From assembly GCF_026212465.1 (NCBI RefSeq), contig NC_080058.1:891501-955500 (forward strand): DNA of 64,000 bases, in the 5' to 3' direction. Shown here one piece after another: positions 12,532 through 25,180 of this stretch (position 1 is the stretch's first letter; every line of letters begins with the position of its first letter). The DNA is from Amaranthus tricolor (lineage: Eukaryota > Streptophyta > Magnoliopsida > Caryophyllales > Amaranthaceae). The notes under the pieces are model-generated. The model saw only the letters and a list, made by a program, of their open reading frames with translations. It was not told where the DNA came from and did no database searches. Both the position numbers and the translations under genes were made by a program.

Positions 12532-14037
12532 AACACAAATTCTGTTGCTGCAAGTGTGGAGCAAGAATGAGCTAGTTATAGGAAATGAATTCCAAAAATA
12601 GACAAAATATGATCTATATTTACAGTCTTACCCCTTGGTCTTCTCTTTCTGTAGGGTCCACAATATGTTTGGAGAATAACCAATGAAAATTGAGAATGCC
12701 AGCACGGACATTGGCACAACCATTGGTGTTGTTTATCCACATACTTAATACCTCAATTGTCAAAGTCTTGGTCTAGAATTAGATAATGGTATGAATTTGT
12801 GATCATTGTTCACCAATGACTTTTCCATGGAGCATTTTGCACTTTAAATGAAGACTTAACTCTATTATTTTATGTTCAGATTGATGATCTTTTCATTTAC
12901 TTTTTTAATAGTGTGTAAGTGTATTATTTGCCAAAAAATATTAGATACAAATAATTGTTACGTGAGTTTCAAGTTTAAAACAAAACTTTGCAAAATGTTT
13001 ACCTTGGCTTACTAGTTTATGTAATCAAGAGTTTCTAGTAGGGTGACCCAGTGTCACCATAATGTTAAATACACAATATTTCAAAGTAGTTATATTTCAT
13101 GCAACAATTTCAAAATCCTTTAACATGATAGTACATTTAATGTTTAAATGATATATAAATTTGATCTTTTAAATCAAACAATGAAAATAAAGTGACAAAT
13201 TACTCGCAATCCATCAAATAAACTATAAGTCCTTTTGAATTAAGAAATTATCGCACTTATCTAAACTCAAACTGTTTATTTGTGCTTATTTCGGGTCATA
13301 TAAGTAACTTGATAATCTTGTTTGAACTTTTCCTAACTTATATTGACAATTCACCGAGCACAAAGGTTAGTCTAAACTACAAACTAGATCGGACTAATTC
13401 ATATGTTATGATTTTCAATCCCAAAATTATGCATTTGGAAGCAGGAAATTAAATTTCTTTACGACATGGATGACTTCCATGTTTAGAAGTGACAAAATCC
13501 AAGTCTTGCAAGTCTTTTTTGCAGTATTCCCATTGCAATGATGACAATTGACTGCCGACTTGCACAATGGGGAAAGCAAATAATACGATAAAACTAAACC
13601 CATAGGAGTAATGTGTATAGAAAAGAGAGAAAGAAACGAGAACATAAAGAAAGTTCCAAGTTGTAGCTTTCATTGGAAAACGAGATCAAAAATTCGGTGC
13701 TGCGGTGCTCTGAAACACAAATACTGGCATAAATGAATACAGGGTCATTTCGTGCTCGAAATATACAGTAATTATTGTAAACTCAGGCAGAATGATACTG
13801 TTGTAACACCACCTTTGAAAAAAATGGTCTCTACGGACGAAAATCACGAGCATAATAAAATGCAGATATTATGTAATCTGGATATGAGGAGAAAAGACCG
13901 CCTCTGAATTTGAGGGAATAATGACAAGCACATGAAGTTGAGTCTAAAGAGGAAAAAGACCAGCCCTAAGTTAAATTCTAAGGCAAAATCCATGAAATTC
14001 AGATTGCAAAGCAAATGGGAGATCTCAAACTGGCCAT
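12532..14037. other. intergenic, CRT3 upstream region / ACP downstream region
   Basis: It contains the CRT3 promoter side and the 3' side of the ACP gene. A 74-codon minus-strand frame at 13449-13673 starts with a hydrophobic signal-like segment, but it has no recognisable family and lies in low-complexity DNA. I do not call it a gene. Confidence 0.4.
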
Positions 14038-16865
14038 CTATTTTGCTTGAGGATGAGATGCAATGAAATTCACTGCCATTTCGATGGAGTTGATCTTGTC
14101 AGCTTCATTGTCTGGGATCTCAAACCGGAATTCTTCTTCAAGTGCCATCACAATTTCAACAGAATCCAAGCTGTCAAGGCCAAGATCATTCTGAAAGTGT
14201 GCTTTGGGGGTGACCTGACGATATAAACAATTAAGACCCAAATTATAAGCAATAAGAGAAAATCCCTCCTCCAAGCCACATTCTATACTGGCAGAGACAA
14301 AAGGGAGTATTGAAATCAAATTCAATGTAATACGAAAAGCAATTTTTCAGTTGCAACTTACAAGACACAAGGCAATTACAATTCCAACAAAAATGTCAAT
14401 CTTAAAGCCGAAATATGGAGTCAGTTATAGGAACCATATCAACTAATCAAAGCAATATGAGAGATTGTCAGCAACAAATATTATACTTTATCTGCCCAAC
14501 TAAGTCTAAAATACAACTAAAAAAATTTTAATGATCATTCACATGGATTCTCCTCCTCTATTCAGTTTTATCTATTAACATATGCTCTTACAAATTTCAA
14601 TTCTTCATACAAAGACCACAACAAAGGTGACGATATGTTTGTTTTATCACTTTGTATCAGAATAAATACTGCTAGGATTTAGAAGTCCACTTTTAATGAT
14701 CTTTGTCTAAGCCCAAAAAAAACATGCTATTTCAATGTACTCTAAAACTGATTACACTCGTTCATCGACAAAAATATTAACATAATAACTTGGTATCATT
14801 TGTGAAAAAGTAAGTAACCCATAGAGGTGTGGTGAAAATTCAGTTACTCATTCTGTTATAACAAGTTAACCAGTCAGTTTGGAAACTGATAAAATCTTGA
14901 CAAGTCAGGTCATTTGAAGTTCTGTTCATGTTGGGTCACCAGCCATGACATTGGTTTGACTCGAGCTAAAATGGGTTTGCATCAGATTTTTTTTTTTTTT
15001 TGACGATTAGAATTTTATTGATATAGCAAAAGATGTCATATGAAACATTTCAAACACTCACCGGCATAAATTAGGTTATGCCAATGCCAACAGATTTGGG
15101 TCAGGTCAGGTTAATACGATGTGAGTCAAAGTTGGTTATTCTCATTGTTAGGTCGAGTTTGATTGAAATTTAAGTTGAGGCCTGTTTTGGTTCAGGTTGA
15201 CCACTTGACCTTGGATCAGATCATTTTAGATTAGATTGACAAGTAGCTTCACATCACATTCCTACAAGTTCAGGTTCAATAAGGTCTATCAAATTCACAT
15301 CACACTACTAAGTTTGGATCTGTTCACAAAATTCAATTCAGATTTAATTTTAATCAAATAAACTAACAATTTTTTCACAAACATTTAATAAAAAACTTTT
15401 AAAAGAGTGCAAAAATTTATCGCAAGAGTACAGTGATTAAATCTCCTTACCACTTGCTGTGAAATTGCAACATATATCGTGCTTGTGCAAATTGAGAAGT
15501 ATATACATTTTTTTGATAAAGAAATTTTTTTTAGCGAATGAACTTTATTAGTACATTATAGATATGAGAGATCACGAGAAAGTTCAACTATCTAAGTATC
15601 TAACTACATTAGTACGTCCCATTCTCCTCTACATAGCTCATATAAGAAACAATGTTGAAAGAGGATATTGGAGAAGACATGGGAAGACATGATCACCTTT
15701 GTTATGATATTCCACAGACAAAGGATATGTCTCCCTAAAACGCATATCCTACTACTCAAGTTACACAAGACACATTGAATAATCTAAGATAGTATCCCAT
15801 ATCCACCACTACTAGCACATCAGAATTACAAACACTTTGCTAAGCTAGCTTGATGAGTTATTGATTTAACAAAACCCCACATTGCAAACATGTTAGACAA
15901 TTCTGAGCTAAGAATCCCATAAAATCAAAACTCTTGAATCCACTCCCCTCCAACCTACCAAAAAGGAAAAAATACGAACGACTTCCGTTTGCAAAGAAAA
16001 AAAGTACTTTGGTTTGAAAATGACTTTCATCATACCCTGTATATTCCTCTCATAGCAATTATTATTTGGGTGATTACAAACCATAACCTTATCACAAGTG
16101 ATAAATTGGTTGCGGTCATAGAGACCCTCGTCTTAAGGCACACCTACACAGGACCCTAAACGTGCAATAGGCAAAATAAAAATAGAGGCAATATCAAATT
16201 TTCCTATATCGCATCATAATCAGATGAATAAAGCTATGTGAAAGCTCTCCTACTTCACTTATAACAGACCAAATAACCTACAGGGAGTACAGACTACAGA
16301 TCAGTCACTATGTAAGCTACCGTTTACATTGAATTCAAACTATCAACCATTCCAATACATCTTCCATCATACATCATCATCAATAATCAACACTTAAATC
16401 TTCTAATTATCCATGCGAAGCCAAACCCTAATTTCAGTAATCAATGAACAACTCATTTCATCGAAAATTAACAAAAAAATTAATTACAAACTAAATCAAT
16501 AAACGATACCAAAATGTTGACGGTAATGTAAACTACTGAAACTAATTTCTTCGACTAAACTTGAAATTCAACGAGGCATCAGACTATCAAATCGAAAACA
16601 CGAAATAAAATGAAAAAATGAAAAAATGAGAGGAGGAATTAACCTTGCAAGGATCGACTTTCTGGAAGTTTTTGACGACGTTAATAACACGATCGGCGAC
16701 CTCGGACTTGTCGAGGAAAGAACCTCGGACCTCCTCACAAAAATGGCGGCGAGAGAATATAGAGTTTAAGGAAGATGAAATCGAAAACGAAGAGTTAAGA
16801 TTTTGGGAGAGTGGGCTAACCGCCACTCTCATGTACTTCAAAATCGCACTGCGGGCAGCCGCCAT
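14038..16865 (-). CDS. mitochondrial acyl carrier protein (mtACP)
   Basis: mtACP carries acyl intermediates of mitochondrial fatty-acid synthesis on a phosphopantetheine arm, supplies octanoyl groups for lipoate and associates with complex I. There are two exons: 16865-16644 (74 codons) and 14214-14038 (58 codons plus TAG), giving 132 aa, the usual length. Exon 1 encodes an Arg/Ser-rich presequence ([14 protein letters not shown]) followed by [15 protein letters not shown]. Exon 2 has [20 protein letters not shown], with the phosphopantetheine attachment Ser at about residue 89, then [18 protein letters not shown]. The junction is AAG|GTTAAT and CAG|GTCACC, phase 0. The 2.4-kb intron holds only AT-rich and repeat-derived DNA. 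It resembles the Arabidopsis mtACP1/2 pair, and I do not choose between them. Confidence 0.93.
14215..16643. other. ACP intron, repeat-derived but no gene
   Basis: A 2.4-kb intron with no coding signal. The stretch 14820-15330 is rich in GGTCAGGTT/TTGACTTGAGC words, as in decayed retroelement leaders. 15510-15600 has a poly-T run followed by AGCGAATGAACTTTATTAG. No boundaries could be fixed. Confidence 0.35.
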
Positions 16866-17507
16866 TGTTAAAGGATGGGAGAGAAGATATGGGGAGGTGC
16901 AATAAAGAAGGGTTGTGGAGGGTTTTGTGATAGCAGAGCTTCTTCGATTTCAACTCCTGCCTTTTCTTACGACGGAACAAGTTATAGCAAACCAAATCGT
17001 TTCTATGCACTTCTCTATCACAATTTCTAAATAAAAATGAAAATTTAGGAAAAATTAACTACACTAATTCAATTTTTATTATCCTATAATAATTTTTATT
17101 TTTTTACTATAATTTAACTTTTGATCAATCATAAATAATCTCAATTCTAATATCACGAGTCTAGAAATATTTTTACCCAAATAGTGACGAGCTTTCTAGG
17201 TTAATTGCAATAAAAATAAAAACAAAAAAAACAAAAATTTATAAATATTATAAATATTATAAATTAAAAGTTATAATCAAAAAATAAAATAAAAGTTTAA
17301 AATTAAAAGTTGAAAATTCAAAAATATGGAAAATTAAAAGTTAAAAAAAATTATATGGAGTGTGTAGTAAATTATTTTTGGATTATTATTTTTTTGTCTT
17401 AGTTTTAAAATTTTAATTTAAGTTTTGATTCTTCAATAAACCAAAAACCATATTTAAATTAATAAATGACTTTTGCAATTCAAAATAAAAGAAATAAAAA
17501 AATTTGT

Positions 17508-18215
17508 TAGAAAATACCTGAAAAAACCTCACTTGCGTGAAAAACTGTCGAGAATAATTTTTTTGTCAAAAACTACGTACAAAATTTAATTTTTTTTGTC
17601 AAAATATATCTACTTACAGAACTGTGAATATTTTCGTTAGTATTTCAATTTTTTAAAAAAAATAAAAAAATTCAAAAGTTAAAAGAGCACATGCGTTTCC
17701 AAAACTAATTTTCCCCAAATGAAACCGACTTATGATTTCGAAAAGTAAAACAAACTTATTGTTCTTCATCTTCCAAACACATATGTATTGAGTGAGGAAG
17801 CAATTTTTTTAAAAAAAGTATTGTTTTCGAAAAATGGATGTAAATGAAACCCTCTTTGAGGAAGTTATTGTTTGAAGGAGAAGAAAGCTTAATTTTCAAA
17901 ACTATAAGAAGAAAGTTTGATTTTCGAAATTCAAATTGAACGCCACAATGTCTAAATTTTCAAAGGTTCTTTAGTGGTAAAGGAGAGGGTTTTTCCAAAA
18001 TTATGGTTCTTTTTTGTTGAATGAGGAAGATGATGAGGAAGCTGCTTTTTTATTGGAGTTTTTTAATGGGTGATCTGGCCACGTGACCTCATGAAAAACT
18101 AATGAAAATATTCACAATTTCGATAGTAGGTAAGTTTTGACAAAAAATTAAATATTCTAGGTGGTTTGTGACAAAACTAATTTTTCACAAAGTGATCAAT
18201 GATTTTGAACTAGTT
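17508..18215. mobile_element. terminal-inverted-repeat element A (non-autonomous)
   Basis: The left arm, about 17508-17660, and the right arm, about 18090-18215, are inverted copies of each other with scattered changes. For example, left CACTTGCGTGAAAAACTG matches right-arm complement CACTTTGTGAAAAATTAG, and both arms share TTTTTTTGTCAAAA and CTGTGAATATTTTC-like blocks. The core (17660-18090) has no ORF of note. The long arms are compatible with a Mutator-like or fold-back MITE. I could not find a convincing target duplication. Confidence 0.55.
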
Positions 18216-18282
18216 AACCCTTTTTTTTTCCTAAACAATCAACATCTCTTTTAATACACAATAAGCTATTTAATCTATACCT

Positions 18283-19065
18283 TTTTAAAAAAACTACCTT
18301 ATGTAAAACTTTTTACAAAAAACTACCTTATATAATACAAATCTTTGCAAATGACTACCTTTTAATGAATTTCGTTTGTTGATCATTACTTTTGGCCGTT
18401 GACCATCACGTGAGACTCACGTGATTTTAAAAATCTTTCCTTCTTCTTCAATGAGGGTCCTTCTTCTTCTTCAGAAGCTTTAACCCCTCCATATATTTTT
18501 TTCCACTTTTCCATAAAATATCAATTTATCTATTTTTCTTGATATGTTCAGTACTATCTATGGAATAGATTTGGTGGAACAGAGGGAGCAATGAGTTGAG
18601 AAAATTTATCTTTTACTTAAAATATACTTTTTTATATGTATTTATGTAGTATAATCTTTGACTTGTATTAGTAGCATATTATTGTGTGTACTAAAGAAAA
18701 TAGTAATGCAATTAAAAATGTCTTTCACAAACATCACTGTATCACTAAAATTAGTGCTCTTAAGAGTAATTTCAGAAAAATTCTTCCATTTTGTAGCAAG
18801 ATTTTCGAAGGAAGTACACTTTTCTTCTTATTGAAAAATGATTCAATTAAAAATAATAAGAAAAAAATAGATAGTACTCGATTGCATCAATGGGTTAAAG
18901 CTAAGAAGAAAAAGGTCCCTCATTAAAGAAGGAAAGATTTTTAAAGTCACGTGAGTCACACGTGATGGTCAACGGCCAAAAATAACGGTTAATAGTCATT
19001 TACAAGATTTGTATTATATAAGGTGTTTTTTTTTGTACATAAAGGTAATTTAAAAAAAAATTATA
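18283..19065. mobile_element. terminal-inverted-repeat element B (non-autonomous)
   Basis: Left arm 18283-18480 and right arm 18900-19065 are inverted copies. Shared blocks include ACCTTATATAATACAAATCTT, TTTGGCCGTTGACCATCACGT and GTGACTCACGTGATTTTAAA-like stretches. Two G-box-like CACGTG words lie in each arm. The core contains an 80-codon frame (18684-18926) without any recognisable family. The element abuts element A with only about 70 bp between them. Target duplication is unresolved. Confidence 0.65.
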
Positions 19066-19140
19066 ATTTTGCCTACACAATAATATACTCCACTTACAAG
19101 TTTACACTGCCAAAGTGAAATAGTTCGTTGAAGCTAAAAA

Positions 19141-22100
19141 ATGTTGTCACTGTCTCTCCTATTCCTCGTGCTCTTTATCCTTTCAATCTTCAAATTTTCC
19201 ATTGCTGATGGTAAGTTATCTCTTCTGTTTGATCATAAACTCTCATTGTTTAAATTCTCATGAATTCTAACTTTTCTTTCATGAATTGCAGCGGATTTCA
19301 CTTTGCTTTCGAAGAAACTCAAACGCGGCGAAATCGAAGATAAGGTACATATTTGTTATTTTGTATAACTCTATGATTTTTTAATTGAGCTTGATTAAGG
19401 TGATCGTATTTCAATTTAGGTTGTTTGGATTACCGGAGCTAGTCGCGGAATTGGTATGTTGACAATGCTATTTAATTGTTGTTTTTTTATTGTAATTAAC
19501 TATTAAATGCAATTGAAATAGGTGTTTAAGACTAAACTATGATAGAATCAGCGTTTTGTGCTGGCGGATTGTCCATTGAACAATCGTATTACTTTGATTT
19601 GAGCTTGTTATATTGAAGTTTGACCATTGATTTTGGATATCCATGTCGCTGTAGTAAAAAAAACTCCATCAAGGGGAGGATGTTTGGTTGATGTAAAGAT
19701 ACATGTGAGATAAAGGAATAGGAGAGAAAGAAATGAAAGTGAAAGTATGGGATCAATGAGTGGAAATATATAGGTCAGATGAAGAAAATTATAACACAAA
19801 AGGAAAGGTTCCAAAGTGTAAAGCAGTAAAGGTGGACAAACAAAAAGAACAAAGAGAGTGATTATAAATTGGATTGTAACTGATTGATCATAAACCCTGA
19901 GAATAAGGCCATATTATTATAGGTAAATTTAAAAGTCTTTAATGATTATTCATTTACATATTTAGTTTTTTTTTTTGAAGGGAACTTACTGGTGTGGAAT
20001 TAGCTGTATTGTGTATGCTTATGCAAACAGTTTGCTAGATCTTAATTCATGATTTAGGGTGCATTCTCTTCAGGTTATTGTTTACTTTCCAAATTTATCA
20101 GTCCTTGTTAGTATTAGTTGGAGCTTATGATTTGAACCTGTCACCTCTTGTCAATCTCGGTTAAAGCTTATGATTTGATCTTGTCACCTATTGTTGGTCT
20201 TGATCAAATTTGTTTGGATGGTTGGCCCTGGTCAATCCCATATACGTATTTTGAATGGCAAAGAGATTGTACCCTTAATGTTAGGGTATCACGAATTTCA
20301 AAGTTGCATCCTTATTTTCTGGAAAAAATAAGTCTGTTACAGAAGAGTGAAAAAGGCTCTGACATTCATATCCACTTTGAATATGAAGGAGAGGTTCTTG
20401 CCAAGCAGCTTGCAAGCTTAGGGGCCAAGCTTATATTGTCTGCTCGAAATGAAGCTGAATTGGAGCGGGTCAAAACTGAACTTAGTGGTATACTTCCAAC
20501 ACTGGTTATTGGTGCACATGCTTTCAATGCGTTTAAACTTCAAACATATTCTCTATGTTCAATCAGTTCTTTTTGTTTTGTTCTAGGTAAGCATGCTCCC
20601 AATGAAGTCAAGATTTTACCTCTTGACTTGGCTTCTGGAGAAGATTCTCTAAGGGAGGCTGTAGAAAAGGCTGAAGCCTTCTTTCCTGGTCAAGGTGTTG
20701 ATTATATGATTCACAATGCTGCCTTTGAACGTCCTGTATGTAAATTTGTTAACTTTGATAGTCTATGTCCTACTTTGTAGATAATTTTTATGACATTGAG
20801 GTTCCTGAAGTGAACAAGTATGTATATTATGTTAATTTTACTCGTGAAGATAAGTGTGAATGACAAAGTAGTGATAACGCCCTATGTAAATTGGGCCAAA
20901 GATGACATTAGTTATTCAGAACGACATTAAGAATTGAAAATTTGAAGCGTATATGATAGTAGATAGGAATGCTTGGTGGAATAGAATGTATGTGAATGAT
21001 AAATAGAATTGAGTTTTTTGTGCTTGTAGATATAGTCTATTAGTGTTAGATAGAATCAAATGGAAAATAATCATTGTTACTGAGGATCTCTCACATTGAT
21101 TTGTTCTAAATTCTAAAATCTAAATTATTTAGCCGGCTTAATATTTGGGATTAAGCTTTGCAAGTTGCAACTGTTTGCTTATTTATTTGTAAGAGGATAT
21201 TATTGACAAGAATTGACAATTATAATACTGTTATGTTGAACTAAAGATATGTTGGTTCATATCTGTCATATAACTGTTTAATGGACGTTACTTGCAGAAA
21301 GCTTCAGTTCTGGATGTTTCTGAAGAAAGTCTCAAGGTATTTGGTAGTCAGTATATTTTTTTTGCAATCATAACTTGGATGTGTCATCTTCATAAGTCTA
21401 GTCACTAGTGTCGCTGGCAAACTAAATTAAAAAGTAGCTATAGCTTAATTTTCATTCTTGCTAACAGGATACAATCAATGTAAATGTTTACGGGACAGTA
21501 TCTCTGACCAAGCTACTTGCCCGTCACATGCTGAAGAGGGGACGAGGTCATTTTGTGGTGGTACGTGACATTTACGGGGTATTATGTCATTTCAACTTTC
21601 ACTTTTGTGGAGTGAGTTTGTCTGATTAACTTACTTGTAGATGAGTAGTGCTGCTGGGAAGACACCTGCACCAGGACAAGCTGTATATTCTGCTTCTAAA
21701 TTTGCCTTGAATGGGTACTTCCATAGCTTGCGCTCAGAGGTATTTCTTCCTACACCTACCAAAACTCTGCAGCTTACATATTTTCAGCCCTTCCCTTTCC
21801 TTAATGCGCTGATAATTGGCAAGTGCATTTTAAACCTTGAGTTTTGAAGTTCTTGCACTTGTCTGGTTATGCATACAGCTATTTCAGAAAGGAATCAAGG
21901 TCACGGTTGTATGTCCTGGTCCAATAGAAACATCTAAAACTGCTGAAGTAGGGAGTTCACTGCAAACAAGTTCCTCTGAGGTGAGTGGTACATAATACTA
22001 AATATTCTATTGTTTGTGTTGCTCTTGCACTCCCTCTGCCCCAAATGCATTTGCATGATTCTTTTGGTATTGAGATTGGAAATCGATTTAAATTCAAATT

Positions 22101-25100
22101 GACTATGTGATATTGATTGGGGAGGAAAGAAATAAGAAAAAGTGTTGGGATATACTTCTAGCAAGAATAAGTATGTAAAGAGACAAAACTTCAAAAAGAA
22201 AGCGTGTAACATTTCAGGATATCCAGTGAAGGAACCATGATATTTCTGTGGGATGGAGGGAGTAGTATATTTTAAAACTTCCTAGTTTTGATGCTTAGTT
22301 GCCAAATATATTAGCAAGTCTATGTGATTGCTTTTATACTAAATTCGAATTTACTTGATAAATACCATAATTTAAATCACTATTAGTGGAATGTAGCTAG
22401 TGATCATGCTGATATTTTTGATGGTTGAATTGTGTCAGCTATTGCTTTTCTAAAGCTCATTTTAATGATTTTCATTATCTTGGCTGCAACAAAGCCCTTA
22501 TATGCCTAATGCTTCTGCTCTTGCTGCAACAAACATTCAGACACTTCTTTGGTCTTTGATGTGATGTATGAATTTTCAATTTATTTATTTTTTCACTCTT
22601 GATTAATATACTATGGCCAAACTATTTTTCTTTTCCCAAATTTTGACTTAATTATTTGTAGATGCACAGTTGTTTGATTGTAATTTGGCTGTATAATTAA
22701 CATACACCTTGATCCAAATTAAGACTTCTCCAATGATATTTTGAGATCTTGAGTTTCTTGTTTCTTGTTTTAATTTGCTACAGAAGCGTGTCTCTGCTGA
22801 AAGGTGTGCACAGCTCACAATAATTGCTGCCAGTCACGGTCTGAAGGAAGTTTGGATATCTTATCAAGTGAGTTCAAATTAATAAATAAAAAAACACATT
22901 ATGTTTTCTAACAAATTCTGTTTTCTCTGGGTTTGGCCGTTTGGGTGGTTGATTCTTTCCAGTCTGGGTTATAATTTACCTTCAGATTCAAGTCACAACC
23001 CACAACTCACAAGTTTATAGCTCAGACTTAGGTTAAAAAGGTTTTAGTTTATAACTTGGAGATGGATCAAATTGGAGTTTTGAAGAGCATGATTTAGCAA
23101 GAGAAAGCCACTTCACAAAAAAAAATCTAATATGTGTCCCTTTACATCGAGACTTCCTTGACTTGGCAACATGTGCCTGGTACTATGGAAGCCATTGTGA
23201 AAACACACTTGCAGTAAAATAACGCTCTACCTCTTTGTAAAATCAATGGGCGCAATCTATTGCAAAGATATAACGACATAAATAGTTTACTTCTGTGCTG
23301 AAGATCTCATACTTTGATTAGTTTAGCTGTCATGTTTATGTAGTTAAATACGCTGCTTTGGTACATTTGGCTTGCATGCTAAATTTTTCTTTACTTTGTC
23401 AGCCTGTTCTCGCAGTGATGTATTTGGTCCAGTACATGCCAACAATTGGCTTTTGGCTCATGGATAAGGTATTGAATTTTGCATTTTTCATTTGGCTCGT
23501 AGTTTTTTTTTAAGCTCATTACTCATTGTCGTTTCAGCATGTTGGTCGCTTATAATCCACAACTCATTTTAGATGAGAATATAGATGAGTTGCTGGATGA
23601 GATTTTTATTTGATCACACTGTTATGTCATTTTCTATTGTCCCTTATTTTGGCGTGGCCAAAGTTTTATAATTCTTTGGTTTCGGATTATGTGGACTATA
23701 GTAAAATGTTTTATTAAAGCATGTGCACTTCTCATTCATATGAAGTTTCTGATGATATCTGCTATCAAGTGTCAACCGGAACAGCCTCTTTGTTATCCCT
23801 ATCTAGGGTAAGGTTGCTAATATCCGACCCCAAAACGCAACCCTCGGTGGTAGTCATTTAATGGCATTGGCCACAGTGGGGTAATGGAATATTGTTGCTT
23901 ATTGTTATTTTATTTTTATTGTGGCAACTGTTGCTAGCTAGTTTAATAATATTACTACAGCTATGATGCTTATCGTTATAGGTTCTGCGAGACTGTAATT
24001 GTGACTTTCATGTACTAGTCCTTTATGTTACAATGGATTTATATGATCCCTTGTTTCTTTATACCATCAATATGTTTCTATACCCAATTGGGGATAGAGC
24101 AAGTGATTTGAACATCACATGCATTGTGTTGCAAGAGATCTCGGGTTTGAGACCTTAGGCATTGCTATTGCAAACATGTCGTTGTAGCTCTTGGTTGTAT
24201 CCCAGACTCACCAAATTTGCATGGGCATGGTTTGTGCCATGTATACCCGGGTTCACCACCCGCGTAACTGGGTCATTAATTTCTTCACAGATTTAAGCAC
24301 AGCCTGTGAGCCTTGCATAGCTGTACGTTAAAAACTTAATAATAACGTTGGTCATTAATCATTTCAACTAATGTGCAGTTTATCTTATTTTATCTTTCCG
24401 TTGTCTCTCCTATTCTAACCATTTGCTAGATTTTGTTTCTAAGTTCTATTAGCAACATTTGCAATTAGTTCATATTCAACTTCTGTCTTAAGATTATGTA
24501 TGCATAATTGGTCTGCTTTGGTAAGACATTGAGAAATGGTTATGTTTGGTATCTTTAACTAGTTTCTTTTTTCTACTCACTATTTTAGTTTTTGACCTTG
24601 AAAATGGTTATTTTTCTTGAATGATTAAGAGACTTGGACATTGAGAAAGATTATGTCCCTCTTTTTGATGGGGCCAAAATTTTATGGTTCTTTGGTATCT
24701 GTATTAACATGACTTATTAAATCATGTGTAATTTTTTATGTGAAGTTACAGATGCTTGTTGCTATCAAATGTCAATCGGAAACAACCTCTTTGTTATCAA
24801 TAACAAGGGTAAGGTTGCGTGCATCTAATCTCCAAATCTCACTTATGTGGGAGCTATTTTATGGCCTTGGGTGATGGAATGTTGTTGTAGACATTGAGAA
24901 AGTTGGTGTGTGGCTTTTTAGCAGTGGTTTTGTTATTCGAACAAATCCAGTGCTGGAAGAGTTCATCTGGCTCTTTAATGTCTCCTTTTTCTGACCTTGA
25001 ATCTTCCTTGCTCTCTTCTTCCACTCCCGGCCCTTTCATTCCCTTTAATGTTGCTATCAACTGCTTACAATTTTGGCACTTTGTCACTGCTAGATTGGTG

Positions 25101-25180
25101 GAAAACGAGTTGAAGTGGCTGCACAGAAGGGAAATACGTATTCATTAGGATTGTTGTTTGGCAAGTCAAAGACGACCTGA
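19141..25180 (+). CDS. short-chain dehydrogenase/reductase (SDR7-like, membrane-anchored)
   Basis: This is an NAD(P)-dependent classical SDR; the substrate is unknown. Twelve exons read in phase: 19141-19210, 19292-19344, 19420-19453, 20389-20487, 20587-20735, 21298-21336, 21468-21560, 21641-21739, 21879-21980, 22784-22867, 23403-23468 and 25094-25180. Together they give 324 aa. Residues 1-20 are hydrophobic (a signal anchor, so probably ER or endomembrane). The cofactor motif TGASRGIG is at about 46-53, and HNAA replaces the usual NNAG. INVN at about 151-154 and the catalytic Tyr/Lys of YSASK (Y195, K199) are present, with the preceding Ser in MSSAAG. PGPIET follows at about 230. It resembles human DHRS7/7B and Arabidopsis At3g03330 as I remember it. 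The last intron (1.6 kb) carries two copies of a SINE-like repeat, and intron 9 a Stowaway-like MITE. Confidence 0.93.
22030..22262. mobile_element. Stowaway-like MITE in SDR intron 9
   Basis: It begins CTCCCTCTGCCCCAAATGCA and ends with a segment whose complement reads CTCCCTCCATCCCACAG. These are the diagnostic Tc1/mariner Stowaway ends (CTCCCTCCGTCCC type). The right flank is TA and the left flank is CA, consistent with a TA duplication with one change. Length is 233 bp. It is non-coding. Confidence 0.7.
23620..23905 (+). repeat. SINE-like repeat, copy 1, SDR intron 11
   Basis: The segment contains AAGTGTCAACCGGAACAGCC, GGTAAGGTTGCTAATATCCG and ends GGTAATGGAATATTGTTG. This is the 3' signature of a widespread plant SINE/LINE tail. 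A second copy follows about 1 kb downstream in the same orientation, and similarity extends some 150 bp upstream of the tail (for example GGC(C)AAAGTTTTATAATTCTTTGG). Confidence 0.55.
24061..24300 (+). repeat. possible tRNA-derived SINE fragment
   Basis: GGATAGAGCAAGTGATTTG followed about 40 bp later by CGGGTTTGAGACCTT resembles Pol III A and B boxes of tRNA-derived SINEs. It sits between the two copies of the neighbouring SINE-like repeat in the SDR intron. There is no clear 3' end or target duplication. Confidence 0.35.
24640..24900 (+). repeat. SINE-like repeat, copy 2, SDR intron 11
   Basis: A direct-orientation relative of the segment at 23620-23905: AAATGTCAATCGGAAACAACC, GGGTAAGGTTGCGTGCATC and GGTGATGGAATGTTGTTGTAG. 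It lies about 190 bp before the last SDR exon. Confidence 0.55.

Noticed and set aside
13449..13673. Small secreted-peptide-like frame on the minus strand
   Set aside because: It has a hydrophobic start but no family match I can recognise, no splice or promoter support, and an overlapping alternative frame; chance is likely.
18684..18926. 80-codon frame inside inverted-repeat element B
   Set aside because: Low-complexity Lys/Asn-rich translation of AT-rich DNA without a transposase motif.
20148..20780. Single 210-codon open frame as a separate gene
   Set aside because: It is SDR exons 4 and 5 read together with the flanking and intervening introns; splice sites and homology limit coding to 20389-20487 and 20587-20735.
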